This document shows, piece after piece, positions 26,050-34,070 of a DNA stretch of 64,000 nucleotides. A model generated the notes under the pieces. The model saw only the letters and a program-made list of their open reading frames with translations. It searched no databases and was not told where the DNA came from. The DNA comes from Sphingomonas faeni (GTDB taxonomy: Bacteria > Pseudomonadota > Alphaproteobacteria > Sphingomonadales > Sphingomonadaceae). Position 1 is the first letter of the stretch. Each line of letters begins with the position of its first letter. The translations under genes were made by a program, and so were the position numbers. The stretch is from positions 62,001 to 126,000 of the forward strand of contig NZ_QAYE01000008.1 in the NCBI RefSeq assembly GCF_003053745.1, given 5' to 3'.

Positions 26050-26289
26050 TCAACGGTTGTAGCGGACCGTGCGGCAGACGCGCTGGCGATGATGGTTGCG
26101 ATAGACGTTGCGGCAGACCTGGCGCGTGCGGACGACATGGCGACGGTAGCCGGGGCGGCGGTCGTCATGGCGAACGACGGTGCGCTCATGGACGACGGTG
26201 CGCTGCGCCGAGGCTTCGGCCGCGATGCCGACGGGCGCGAGGCCGGTGAGTGCGACGAGACCGGCGGCGGCGATGGTGAACAACTTCAT
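26050..26289 (-). CDS. small secreted basic protein
   Basis: A 79-residue protein. A signal peptide is clear: MKLFTIAAAGLVALTGLAPV ending near AEASAQ, with cleavage probably around residue 29. The mature part of about 50 residues is very rich in Arg, His and Val, with two cysteines (VCRN and VCRTV). No family is recognised; similar short Arg/His-rich exported proteins are common in sphingomonads and are of unknown function. It starts at ATG 26289, with an AGGAGAG ribosome binding site. Confidence 0.65.
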   Translation of the reverse strand: MKLFTIAAAGLVALTGLAPVGIAAEASAQRTVVHERTVVRHDDRRPGYRRHVVRTRQVCRNVYRNHHRQRVCRTVRYNR

Positions 26290-26370
26290 GATACTCTCCT
26301 TTTGGGTGCGGGGCCTCCCGACCCCGGCAACCTATGTTATCAAACTAAAGGCGTTCGTTACGGTTCCGTA

Positions 26371-26712
26371 CTAGCGGCGGAAGCAGCGACGAACCGGGCC
26401 GTAATAGCCACGCTGTATCCGGCAGACGACGCGCGAGCGGCCGTATCCGCGGGGTCCCCGATAGCCGTAGCCGCCGCCACGATAGCCGTAGTCGCCACGA
26501 TACCCGCCGCCATAGCCACGATAGCCGCGATCCCTGCCGCGCCAGCCGCGGTCACCGTGCCAGCCGCGATTGCCATGCCATCCGCGGTCGCCGTGCCAGT
26601 CGCCGCCGCGGCGGGGGCCGTCCCAGCCGTGGCGTTGCGCATCGGCGGGGGCCGAGGCGAACAGCGTCCCGGCGGCCAGCGCGCCGGCGGCGAACATTGC
26701 GATGATCTTCAT
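26371..26712 (-). CDS. secreted Gly/Arg/Tyr-rich repeat protein
   Basis: A 113-residue protein with a signal peptide (KIIAMFAAGALAAGTLFASA, cleaved near ADAQ). The mature part has short tandem repeats: WHGDRGWHGNRGWHGDRGW, then GYRGYGGGYRGDYGYRGGGY. The C-terminus RVVCRIQRGYYGPVRRCF has two Cys. The composition suggests a disordered, RNA- or surface-binding tail, but no function is known. It shares its architecture with the neighbouring small secreted protein. ATG 26712 has GAGGAG upstream. Confidence 0.7.
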   Translation of the reverse strand: MKIIAMFAAGALAAGTLFASAPADAQRHGWDGPRRGGDWHGDRGWHGNRGWHGDRGWRGRDRGYRGYGGGYRGDYGYRGGGYGYRGPRGYGRSRVVCRIQRGYYGPVRRCFRR

Positions 26713-26824
26713 GTCCGGTACTCCTCTCAAGACCTCGTACATTGAGGCGATGAGGGGATAATCCGCTCCCGGCCGTGCACGTTCCCTGAACCGGCCGTTG
26801 TCTTCCTGTAAGCTTTGCTGTCGT

Positions 26825-27130
26825 TTATTCCGGGATGCGGACGGTCAAGCCGTCGAGCGCTTCGGTCAGGCGGATCTGGCAGGCGAGACGACTGGTGCGC
26901 GTTGCGTTGTGCGCGAGATCGAGCATGTCCTCCTCGTCGTCGCTTGCTGGCGGCAGGCGGGCGAAGTCCGCGGGGTCGACGATCACGTGGCAAGTCGCGC
27001 AAGCGAGCTGGCCTTCGCAGGTACCTTCGAGCGGCTGGTTATGCGCCTGTGCGGCGTCGAGCAGGCGGTCGCCGGGGGTTGCGACGGTCGTCGTTGCGGT
27101 GCCGTCGCGGGCTATGAAGCGGACGATCAT
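26825..27130 (-). CDS. fdx: 2Fe-2S ferredoxin, adrenodoxin type
   Basis: Electron carrier of 101 residues. The cluster ligands are in CEGQLACATCHV plus a distal Cys in RLACQIRL, matching the Cx5CxxCx(n)C spacing of Isc-type/adrenodoxin ferredoxins. ATG 27130 is preferred because it overlaps the upstream cysteine desulfurase stop by 4 bp; an ATG two codons earlier exists. Being cotranscribed with two cysteine desulfurases points to a role in iron-sulfur cluster assembly or sulfur transfer. Confidence 0.9.
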   Translation of the reverse strand: MIVRFIARDGTATTTVATPGDRLLDAAQAHNQPLEGTCEGQLACATCHVIVDPADFARLPPASDDEEDMLDLAHNATRTSRLACQIRLTEALDGLTVRIPE

Positions 27131-28215
27131 GGCCATTGCGCCTCGGCTGCGGCAACGATCGCATCGATCGCGTCGCGGAGTTCGGTTTCGGTTGTGTAGC
27201 GGCCGAAGCCGAGGCGGATGCTCGAGCGCGCCTGCACTTCGGTAAGGCCGATCGCGCGGAGGACGTGGCTGGAGCGGCCAGATCCGCTCGCGCAGGCGGA
27301 CCCGGCGGAGAAGGCGATGTCGCGAAGGTCGGACATAAGGCGGTTCACGTCGAGGTTTGCGCGGCGGAGGTTGAGGTTGCCGTGGTAGCGATGTTCGGTC
27401 GAGCCGTTGATCGTCCAGCCGGGGCCGAGGCGGTCGAGCGCGAGCGACCAGAGGCGGTCGATGTGTGCAGCGTCCTGGTCTTTGCGATCCGCCATGAGTT
27501 GTGCGGCGGCGCCGAAGCCTGCGCAGAGTGCGGGTGACAGCGTGCCCGAGCGGCCGGGGGCTTCCTGCCCGCCGCCGTGCATCAGCGGCGCGAGGTCGAT
27601 GCCGTCGCGGATCCAGAGTGCGCCGATGCCCTTAGGGCCGTGGATCTTGTGAGCTGAGATGGCAATCATATCGCAGCCAGATGGGATCGGAACGCGTCCG
27701 AACCCTTGGACAGCGTCGCAGAGCAAGGGCGCACCGGCAAAATCGGCCAACATGCTTAGGTCCTCAATCGGCTGGACCACCCCGATCTCGTTGTTGACCA
27801 ACATGGCGGCAATCAACGAAACGCCGGGCATCGCTGCGTCAAACGCCGCATCGCGTTTGACGATGCCATTTGCACTAACCGGCAGCCGGGTCACGACACG
27901 CTTATCACTCTCGAGCGCCGCAACACTGTCGAGCACAGCAGCGTGTTCGGTGCCGATCGTCACGATATCGCCGGGTGCGGTTCCCTTGATGGCCCAGTTC
28001 AGCGCCTCGGTCGCGCCGCTGGTGAACGCAACGCGGCCGCCCGGGGGGAGCAACGCCGCAATCTGATCGCGCGCCACTTCAACCGCCGATTTGGCACGGC
28101 GGCCTTCGCGGTGTGGGGAATGCGGGTTGGCGTGCTGTGATTCGAGCCAGGGGAGCATTGCGGCGAGCGCTTCTGGCGCCAGCGGGGTGGTCGCCTGATA
28201 GTCGAGGTAGGTCAT
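27127..28215 (-). CDS. cysteine desulfurase (class V aminotransferase), copy 2 in the operon
   Basis: PLP enzyme of 362 residues, NifS/IscS type, that releases sulfur from cysteine as a persulfide. The N-terminus reads TYLDYQATTPLAPEAL, the PLP lysine is in SAHKIHGPKGIGALW, and the active-site Cys is in GSACASGSGRSSHVL. ATG 28215 overlaps the upstream desulfurase stop by 4 bp; the longer frame back to 28398 lies within that gene. It differs substantially in sequence from the neighbouring desulfurase, so the pair is not a recent duplication. Confidence 0.92.
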   Translation of the reverse strand: MTYLDYQATTPLAPEALAAMLPWLESQHANPHSPHREGRRAKSAVEVARDQIAALLPPGGRVAFTSGATEALNWAIKGTAPGDIVTIGTEHAAVLDSVAALESDKRVVTRLPVSANGIVKRDAAFDAAMPGVSLIAAMLVNNEIGVVQPIEDLSMLADFAGAPLLCDAVQGFGRVPIPSGCDMIAISAHKIHGPKGIGALWIRDGIDLAPLMHGGGQEAPGRSGTLSPALCAGFGAAAQLMADRKDQDAAHIDRLWSLALDRLGPGWTINGSTEHRYHGNLNLRRANLDVNRLMSDLRDIAFSAGSACASGSGRSSHVLRAIGLTEVQARSSIRLGFGRYTTETELRDAIDAIVAAAEAQWP

Positions 28216-29255
28216 GCCCCCAGTCTCGCAGGGCGCTTTATGTCCGCCGCAATTCGCGTCCAGGCTTCGGCGAACTTCGCGACATCGTCCGGTGTCGTGG
28301 TCCAGCCAAAGCTGACGCGGACTAATTCGGCGGCGGCTTCGGGGGGATAGCCCATTGCGGCGAGGACGTGGCTTGGGCGCATGCTGCCCGACGAGCACGC
28401 GCTGCCCGCGGAGACGGCGAACCCGGCCATGTCGAGGCGGATCAGCTGGGCGGCGGAACTAACGCCGGGCATGCGGTAGGAGGCGATCGTGGGGATGCGG
28501 GGGGAGTTTTGCGCGACGATCTCGCCGCCGCCTGCGAGGATGGCTTGGTCGAGTTTGGCGCGAAGGTTGGCCATGTCGGCGAACCAGTCGCAAGGCGCTT
28601 CGAGTGCGGCGGCAAAGCCGAGCGCGCCGGGCAGGTTCTCGGTGCCGCCGCGGTAACCGCGCTCCTGCCCGCCGGTCGGGTCGAGCATCCCGAGATCGCG
28701 GACCAGCAGCGCGCCGATGCCGGGAGGGCCGCCGAGCTTGTGTGCGGAGACGATGATAAGGTCGGCTTCGGGGAGCGGGAGCTTGCCGGCGGTTTGGGAG
28801 CAATCGGCTATCCAGAGGCCGGTGGGGCGATCCTGGAGGACGCCGGTTTCGCTGTTCGCGGATTGAAGTGCGATCGTCTGGGTTCCCTCCCCGTTCGTGA
28901 CGGTACCGCCGGCATCGACCTCCAGCATCACCGGCTGCTCGGCCGCGCGGAGGACCGCATCATGCTCTACCGCCGCCACCGCGACACCCGGGCGGCCACG
29001 CAGCGCCAGCGCTGCGGACTCGCTCGCGCCGCTGGTGAGGATCACCTGATGCGGCCAGTCCAGCGCCTGCGCGATCCGCTTCCGCGCGCCCTCCAGCGCA
29101 GCCCGTGCCGCCCGCCCCTCGGCATGCGGCGATGAGGGGTTCGCCCAGCGCGCCATGCCTTCCATCACCGCCGCGATCGCCTCGGGGCGCATCGGCGTGG
29201 TGGCGGCGTGATCGAGGTAGATACGCGAGTCGTTACGGGCCAGGGTCGGTTCCAA
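28212..29255 (-). CDS. cysteine desulfurase (class V aminotransferase), copy 1 in the operon
   Basis: NifS/IscS-like PLP enzyme of 347 residues. Key segments are RIYLDHAATTPMRPEAI, SAHKLGGPPGIGALLV with the PLP lysine, GGQERGYRGGTENLP, and GSACSSGSMRPSHVL with the active-site Cys. The only nearby start is TTG 29255 (MEPTLARND); no strong Shine-Dalgarno sequence is visible, so the true start could be slightly downstream. It is divergent from the alpha/beta hydrolase gene and is the first gene of a three-gene operon ending in the ferredoxin. Confidence 0.88.
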   Translation of the reverse strand: MEPTLARNDSRIYLDHAATTPMRPEAIAAVMEGMARWANPSSPHAEGRAARAALEGARKRIAQALDWPHQVILTSGASESAALALRGRPGVAVAAVEHDAVLRAAEQPVMLEVDAGGTVTNGEGTQTIALQSANSETGVLQDRPTGLWIADCSQTAGKLPLPEADLIIVSAHKLGGPPGIGALLVRDLGMLDPTGGQERGYRGGTENLPGALGFAAALEAPCDWFADMANLRAKLDQAILAGGGEIVAQNSPRIPTIASYRMPGVSSAAQLIRLDMAGFAVSAGSACSSGSMRPSHVLAAMGYPPEAAAELVRVSFGWTTTPDDVAKFAEAWTRIAADIKRPARLGA

Positions 29256-29336
29256 TTGCGAAAAGGGGCTCGAACCCTATATAGCGTCGATAATCCGGCA
29301 CTCCACCCGAGTGCGTATCCCAGCTCGCGAGTGCCT

Positions 29337-29993
29337 ATGCCAGAAGTCATTTTCCCCGGTCCCGAAGGCCGTCTCGAAGGTCGTTTTGCGCCGGGACCAC
29401 GTCCGCGTGCGCCCGTCGCGATGATCCTGCACCCGCATCCGTCGGCCGGCGGCACGATGAACAACGCGATCGTGCAGCAGTTGTACAAGACTTTCCAGCG
29501 GCGTGGCTTTGCGACGCTCCGGTTCAACTTTCGCGGCGTCGGCAAGAGCCAGGGCGTGTTCGATAACGGCGTTGGCGAACTGAGCGATGCGGCGAGCGCG
29601 CTCGACTGGGTGCAGAGCTTCCATCCTGAAGCGCAGACGACCTGGATCGCGGGTGTCAGTTTCGGCGCGTGGATCGGCATGCAGCTGCTGATGCGCCGGC
29701 CTGAGATCCGCGGGTTCATCTCGGTGGCACCGCCGGCGAACCTGTACGACTTCACGTTCCTCGCGCCGTGCCCGTCCTCGGGCATCATCATACAGGGCGA
29801 GGCCGACGAGGTCGCGACGCCTGGGGCGACGCAGAAGCTGGTGGATAAGCTGCGGACGCAGAAGCACATCACGATCCATCATGATACGATTCCGAAGGCT
29901 AACCACTTCTTCGAGCATGAGATGCCGGAATTGATGGGGTCGGTGGACAAGTATCTGGATATGCGGTTGGACCCGAACTCTCCGATCCGGTGA
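29337..29993 (+). CDS. alpha/beta hydrolase (dienelactone hydrolase-like)
   Basis: A 218-residue serine hydrolase-like protein. It starts MPEVIFPGPEGRLEGRF; LHPHPSAGGTMNNAIVQ and RFNFRGVGKSQG are typical of a conserved small hydrolase family that is often located beside iron-sulfur or cysteine desulfurase genes in alphaproteobacteria. The nucleophile elbow is GVSFGAWIG and the His lies in KANHFFEH. ATG 29337 is chosen; the frame extends upstream without homology. The substrate is unknown. Confidence 0.85.
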   Translation: MPEVIFPGPEGRLEGRFAPGPRPRAPVAMILHPHPSAGGTMNNAIVQQLYKTFQRRGFATLRFNFRGVGKSQGVFDNGVGELSDAASALDWVQSFHPEAQTTWIAGVSFGAWIGMQLLMRRPEIRGFISVAPPANLYDFTFLAPCPSSGIIIQGEADEVATPGATQKLVDKLRTQKHITIHHDTIPKANHFFEHEMPELMGSVDKYLDMRLDPNSPIR

Positions 29994-29995
29994 TT

Positions 29996-30136
29996 TCCCT
30001 TCTTCCCTTGGGGAGAAGGTGGCGCGCCAGCGTCGGATGAGGGGGAGTTGGGGATCGATACGCTCTCCCCAACTCCCCTCTCCCTTCCCACCGCAAGCGC
30101 GGCGGGCCCCTTCCCTCTCCCCGGAGGGGCGAGGGA
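29996..30136. repeat. palindromic intergenic element, family B
   Basis: A 141-bp dyad between convergent genes (hydrolase and the 59-residue membrane protein). It shares the block CCCACCGCAAGCGCGGCGGG and the arms CTCCCCGGAGGGG with the element at 8381-8528. Confidence 0.85.
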
Positions 30137-30137
30137 G

Positions 30138-30317
30138 TCAGAGTGTCCAGATGGCTACGTTGGCTAGCAGGACTGCGGCCATTATCAGCATCAGAACGCC
30201 TTTTTTCGTATCGCGCTTCTTCACGATCAGCGCGATGCCGCCGATCAGGCAGGCGAACATGCCCAGCATTGCTATTGCAGGCGCGGCGGCGGCGATGGAT
30301 GTCAGTGCGGGGTTCAT
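30138..30317 (-). CDS. small two-helix membrane protein coupled to threonine dehydratase
   Basis: A 59-residue protein starting at ATG 30317, which overlaps the stop of the dehydratase gene (ATGA). Two hydrophobic stretches, residues 9-32 (AAAPAIAMLGMFACLIGGIA) and 42-58 (VLMLIMAAVLLANVAIW), flank a basic loop VKKRDTKKG, so both ends would face the same side. No family is recognised. The close coupling suggests co-expression with the dehydratase, but no functional link is known. Confidence 0.7.
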   Translation of the reverse strand: MNPALTSIAAAAPAIAMLGMFACLIGGIALIVKKRDTKKGVLMLIMAAVLLANVAIWTL

Positions 30318-31276
30318 GCAGCTATTGCCTTCGCGTAGGCGGCGAGGTCGACGTTGCCGCCGGACAGGATGACGAGCAGACCGGGTTCGAGCTTCACCTT
30401 GCCGGAAAGGACCGCCGCCAGCCCGACCGCGCCGCCGGGTTCGATCACCAGACGCAATTTCTCCGCTGCCCAGCGCTGCGCCACGGCGATCTCCGATTCA
30501 CTGACCGCTACGCCTGTAGCGTCGCGGCGGGAGAGGACGTCGAAGGTCAGTGGCGATACGCGCAAGGTCTGGAGCGAATCGCAGGCGGTCGGCGGCGGGT
30601 TGGGGCCGACGGGTTCGATCCACGATGCCTCCAGCGACCGCCGCATGTCGTCCCAGCCTTCGGGCTCGACGACGGTGATCGCGCTGTCCTTCAAGGCCAG
30701 CGCGATCCCTGCCGACAGGCCGCCGCCACCGCAGGGGATGACGATGCGGCTCGGCACGCCCAACCCGAGCGCCGCCATTTGCGCGGCCGCTTCGATCCCC
30801 GCGCTCCCTTGCCCCTCAATGATCCACGGATCGTCGAAGCTCGGCACCAGCGTTGCGCCCCGCGCTTCGGCCAGCACTGCGGCGATCGTCTCGCGGCTTT
30901 CGGTGGCGCGGTCGTAGGTGACCACCTCCGCGCCCAGCGCCAGGGTCGACTCGCGCTTCAGGCGTGGCGCGTCCGACGGCATCACGATCGTCGCTGCGAT
31001 GCCCAGCCGTTTTGCCGCCCACGCCACCCCCTGCGCGTGATTGCCCGACGAGAACGCGACGACGCCTTTTTGTCGCGTCGCCTCGTCCAATGCGGTGAGC
31101 CGATGCCACGCGCCGCGAATCTTGAAGGCGCCGATTGGTTGCAACGACTCGGCCTTGAAAGCGACCGTTACGCCCTTGATTTCACTGATGAACAGCGGCG
31201 TCGGCGGGAGGATGCGGGCGATCTTTTCCGCGGCGTCCCGCACACCCGCTCGCGTCGGTTGTCGCAAAATCGTCAC
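30314..31276 (-). CDS. threonine/serine dehydratase-like PLP enzyme
   Basis: Fold-type II PLP enzyme of 320 residues. The PLP lysine is in FKIRGAWHRL, SSGNHAQGVAWAA is the Asn-loop and CGGGGLSAGIAL binds the PLP phosphate. It lacks the C-terminal ACT-like regulatory domain of biosynthetic IlvA, so it is of the catabolic or serine racemase/hydroxyaspartate-dehydratase-like type. Start GTG 31276 has AGGAG seven bases upstream, better than the TTG further out. The 3' end overlaps the small membrane protein gene. Confidence 0.87.
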   Translation of the reverse strand: MTILRQPTRAGVRDAAEKIARILPPTPLFISEIKGVTVAFKAESLQPIGAFKIRGAWHRLTALDEATRQKGVVAFSSGNHAQGVAWAAKRLGIAATIVMPSDAPRLKRESTLALGAEVVTYDRATESRETIAAVLAEARGATLVPSFDDPWIIEGQGSAGIEAAAQMAALGLGVPSRIVIPCGGGGLSAGIALALKDSAITVVEPEGWDDMRRSLEASWIEPVGPNPPPTACDSLQTLRVSPLTFDVLSRRDATGVAVSESEIAVAQRWAAEKLRLVIEPGGAVGLAAVLSGKVKLEPGLLVILSGGNVDLAAYAKAIAA

Positions 31277-31413
31277 ACACCGTCTCCTATCCGCCAAACG
31301 CTATTTACATGGGGGGCGCGTAACCCTAGATCGCGCTTCCGCTGCCCCATGGGACTTCCAACCGCAAGGCAGTGTTTTTGTAATTTGTCTCAGGACATTG
31401 GAGGTCCCTTGAA

Positions 31414-32649
31414 TTGGTCAAGCATCATATCGCGCTGGGGTTAGCGAAAGCCCATTCGACCGCCGACACCTCCCACATCGGGAGCGGCATCGACATCGCT
31501 AAAGGGCGTCCGGTCAATCCGGTCACGCTCGTTCGTCCGCACGCTGCTGCGCGCGCCGCTCGGTTCTTCGTCGAGAAGTTCCCGGGTCGCTCGATGTATG
31601 CGGTGAAGGCGAACCCGTCTCCCGAACTCCTGCAGATCCTGTGGGACAATGGCATCACGCATTACGACGTGGCGTCGATCGCCGAAGTGCGCCTGGTCGC
31701 ACGGACGCTTCCCGAGGCCACGCTGTGCTTCATGCACCCGGTCAAGGCCGAGGAAGCGATCGCTGAGGCGTATTTCACGCACGGCGTCCGCACCTTCAGC
31801 CTCGACAGCCTGGAAGAGCTCGACAAGGTCGTTCGCGCCACTCGCGAAGCTTCCGATCTGACGCTCTGCGTACGGTTGCGCGTGTCTTCGGAGCATTCGA
31901 AGCTGTCGCTGGCGTCGAAGTTCGGTGCGGCACCGCATGAAGCCAAGGAGCTGCTGTTCGCGGCGCGCCAGGCAGCGGACGCACTCGGCATCTGCTTCCA
32001 TGTCGGTTCGCAGGCGATGACCCCGGAGGCCTATTCGAACGCGATGGAGCGCGTCCGTGCGGCGATCGTCGAGGCGGCGGTCACGGTCGACGTCATCGAC
32101 GTCGGCGGCGGCTTCCCGTCCTCGTATCCCGGCATGGAGCCCCCGCCGCTCGAGCATTTCTTCGAGACGATCCATCGTGCGTTCGAATCGCTGCCCGTCA
32201 GCTATTCGTCCGAACTGTGGTGCGAGCCGGGCCGGGCGCTGTGCGCGGAATATTCGTCGATCATCGTGCGCGTCGAGAAGCGTCGCGGGACCGAGCTGTA
32301 CATCAACGACGGTGCGTATGGCGCGCTGTTCGATGCGGCGCATATCGGCTGGCGTTTCCCGACCGAGCTGCTTCGTGAGCCGGACAGCCGCGCGAAGGAC
32401 ATGGAGTTCAGCTTCTATGGTCCGACGTGCGACGACATGGACTATATGGTCGGCCCGTTCATGCTGCCCGCGGACACGCAGGCCGGCGATTATATCGAGA
32501 TCGGCATGCTCGGCGCCTACGGTTCGGCGATGCGGACTGCGTTCAACGGGTTCGGATCGGACGAGACGGTGATCGTGACGGACGAGCCGATGGTCTCGCT
32601 GTATGATGAACGCTTCCAGGACCTCGCGTCGAACGTCGTCAAGCTGTAA
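31414..32649 (+). CDS. type III PLP-dependent ornithine/lysine decarboxylase
   Basis: Alanine-racemase-fold decarboxylase of 411 residues. It probably makes putrescine from ornithine (or cadaverine from lysine). The PLP lysine is in MYAVKANPSPELL, with HVGSQAM, WCEPGRALCAEYS and the catalytic Cys in FYGPTCDDMDYM; the last motif is that of ornithine rather than diaminopimelate decarboxylases. The start is TTG 31414 with GGAGG nine bases upstream. The next gene is the deoxyhypusine-synthase-like enzyme, so a polyamine pathway is likely. Confidence 0.9.
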   Translation: MVKHHIALGLAKAHSTADTSHIGSGIDIAKGRPVNPVTLVRPHAAARAARFFVEKFPGRSMYAVKANPSPELLQILWDNGITHYDVASIAEVRLVARTLPEATLCFMHPVKAEEAIAEAYFTHGVRTFSLDSLEELDKVVRATREASDLTLCVRLRVSSEHSKLSLASKFGAAPHEAKELLFAARQAADALGICFHVGSQAMTPEAYSNAMERVRAAIVEAAVTVDVIDVGGGFPSSYPGMEPPPLEHFFETIHRAFESLPVSYSSELWCEPGRALCAEYSSIIVRVEKRRGTELYINDGAYGALFDAAHIGWRFPTELLREPDSRAKDMEFSFYGPTCDDMDYMVGPFMLPADTQAGDYIEIGMLGAYGSAMRTAFNGFGSDETVIVTDEPMVSLYDERFQDLASNVVKL

Positions 32650-32681
32650 CCAACACTAAGTAATCGTTCGCTCTTCGTCTT

Positions 32682-32794
32682 CCCCTCCCGCTCGCGGGAG
32701 GGGACCGAGGGGTGGGCGCGCGTTTTCCACATCCGGCGCGTTCGCGGTGAGCGGGCGCCCACCCCCTAGCCCCCTCCCGCAGGCGGGAGGGGGG
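32682..32794. repeat. palindromic intergenic element, family C variant
   Basis: A 113-bp dyad between the decarboxylase and the deoxyhypusine-synthase-like gene. The outer arms CCCCTCCCGCTCGCGGGAGG and CCCTCCCGCAGGCGGGAGGG fold on themselves, and inner GGGGTGGGCGC / GCGCCCACCCC pair. It lies inside a likely operon, so it may alter the ratio of the two products. Confidence 0.85.
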
Positions 32795-32811
32795 ATCAGG
32801 AGAAATTAGAC

Positions 32812-33867
32812 ATGACCGAAGACACCCGCATCGACGCGCAGCGCAAGGCGGAACTCCTTTCCACCACCGTCGAGCATATCGACATCACCAGCTTCGACGC
32901 GCGGCCGATCGTCGACGCGATGAAGAAGATGTCGTTCACCAGCCGCGATCTCGGCCGTGCGACCGACATCTACAACCAGATGCTGGCCGACAAGGACTGC
33001 ACGATCTTCCTCGTGATCGCGGGCTCGACGAGCGCCGGCGGTTGCATGGACCTTTATGCCGAACTGCTGCGCAACAACATGATCGACGGCATCGTCGCGA
33101 CCGGCGCGACCATCGTCGACATGGATTTCTTCGAGGGCCTCGGCCACAAGCATTATCAGGCGCTCGAAGTGCCGCACGACGACGTGCTGCGCTCGCTGAT
33201 GATCGACCGGATCTACGACACGTACATTGACGAGGAAGAGCTCCAGCACGTCGATCACACGATCTTCGAGATCGCCGAGACGCTCGAGCCACGCGCCTAT
33301 TCCAGCCGCGAGTTCATCCGGGAGATGGGCAAGTACCTCGTCGAGCACGGCAAGAAGGAGAACAGCCTCGTCAAGCTCGCTTACGAGCATGACGTGCCGA
33401 TCTTCTGCCCGGCGTTCGTCGATTCGTCGGCGGGCTTCGGCCTGGTCAAGCATCAGGTCGACGCGGTGAAGGCGGGCAAGCCGTACATGGTCCTCGACGC
33501 GATCGCCGACTTCCGCGAGCTGACCGAGATCAAGATCAAGGCAGGCACCACCGGGCTGCTTATGATCGGCGGCGGCGTGCCGAAGAACTTCATCCAGGAC
33601 ACCGTCGTCTGCGCCGAGATCCTCGGTCACGACGACGTCCAGGTGCACAAGTATGCGGTGCAGATCACCGTCGCCGACGTGCGCGACGGTGCATGCTCGT
33701 CCTCGACGCTGCAGGAAGCGGCTTCGTGGGGCAAGGTGAACACGGGGATCGAGCAGATGGTGTTCGCCGAGGCGGGTTCGGTGATGCCGCTGCTGGCGTC
33801 GGATGCGTATCATCGTGGGCTCTGGAAGGACCGTCCGGTCCGCAAGTGGGGCGCAAGCTTCGACTAG
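32812..33867 (+). CDS. deoxyhypusine synthase-like protein (probable homospermidine-type synthase)
   Basis: A 351-residue member of the deoxyhypusine synthase superfamily, which joins an aminobutyl group from spermidine or putrescine to an amine using NAD. The family is seen in FLVIAGSTSAGGCMDLYAEL, ATGATIVDMDFFEGLG, SSAGFGLVKHQVDAVKAGK and the lysine region MIGGGVPKNFIQDT. Bacteria have no eIF5A substrate, so the acceptor is probably a small polyamine. With an ornithine decarboxylase upstream, homospermidine synthesis is a reasonable inference; it is not proven. Confidence 0.85.
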   Translation: MTEDTRIDAQRKAELLSTTVEHIDITSFDARPIVDAMKKMSFTSRDLGRATDIYNQMLADKDCTIFLVIAGSTSAGGCMDLYAELLRNNMIDGIVATGATIVDMDFFEGLGHKHYQALEVPHDDVLRSLMIDRIYDTYIDEEELQHVDHTIFEIAETLEPRAYSSREFIREMGKYLVEHGKKENSLVKLAYEHDVPIFCPAFVDSSAGFGLVKHQVDAVKAGKPYMVLDAIADFRELTEIKIKAGTTGLLMIGGGVPKNFIQDTVVCAEILGHDDVQVHKYAVQITVADVRDGACSSSTLQEAASWGKVNTGIEQMVFAEAGSVMPLLASDAYHRGLWKDRPVRKWGASFD

Positions 33868-33880
33868 GCCTGAATCTACG

Positions 33881-34002
33881 ATCCTCCCCCGCAAGGGGGA
33901 GGTGGCAGGCGCTCGCCTGACGGAGGGGGAGGACAAGGAGCCGACGTAATTGCCGCCGCCCCCTCCGCCGCTTCGCGCCACCTCCCCCTGGCGGGGGAGG
34001 AT
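33881..34002. repeat. palindromic intergenic element, family A
   Basis: A 122-bp dyad, the closest copy of the element at 4245-4368: ATCCTCCCCCGCAAGGGGGA on the left and CCTCCCCCTGGCGGGGGAGG on the right, with inner GACGGAGGGGGAGG / CCCCCTCCGCC. It lies downstream of the deoxyhypusine-synthase-like gene. Confidence 0.88.
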
Positions 34003-34038
34003 TAGAGATACCGTTGCCCCCTCCGGGCAATTGATGCA

Positions 34039-34069
34039 GCCTCCTCCGGATAACCGGGGGAGGCTTTTT
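34039..34069 (+). promoter_or_regulatory. terminator-like hairpin covering the MAPEG ribosome binding site
   Basis: GCCTCCTCCGG at 34039-34049 pairs perfectly (one G-U) with CCGGGGGAGGC at 34054-34064 around an ATAA loop, followed by five T (34065-34069) and then C and the MAPEG ATG at 34071. The right arm contains the only good Shine-Dalgarno sequence (GGGGGAGG), so the folded form would both hide it and resemble an intrinsic terminator. Confidence 0.75.
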
Positions 34070-34070
34070 C

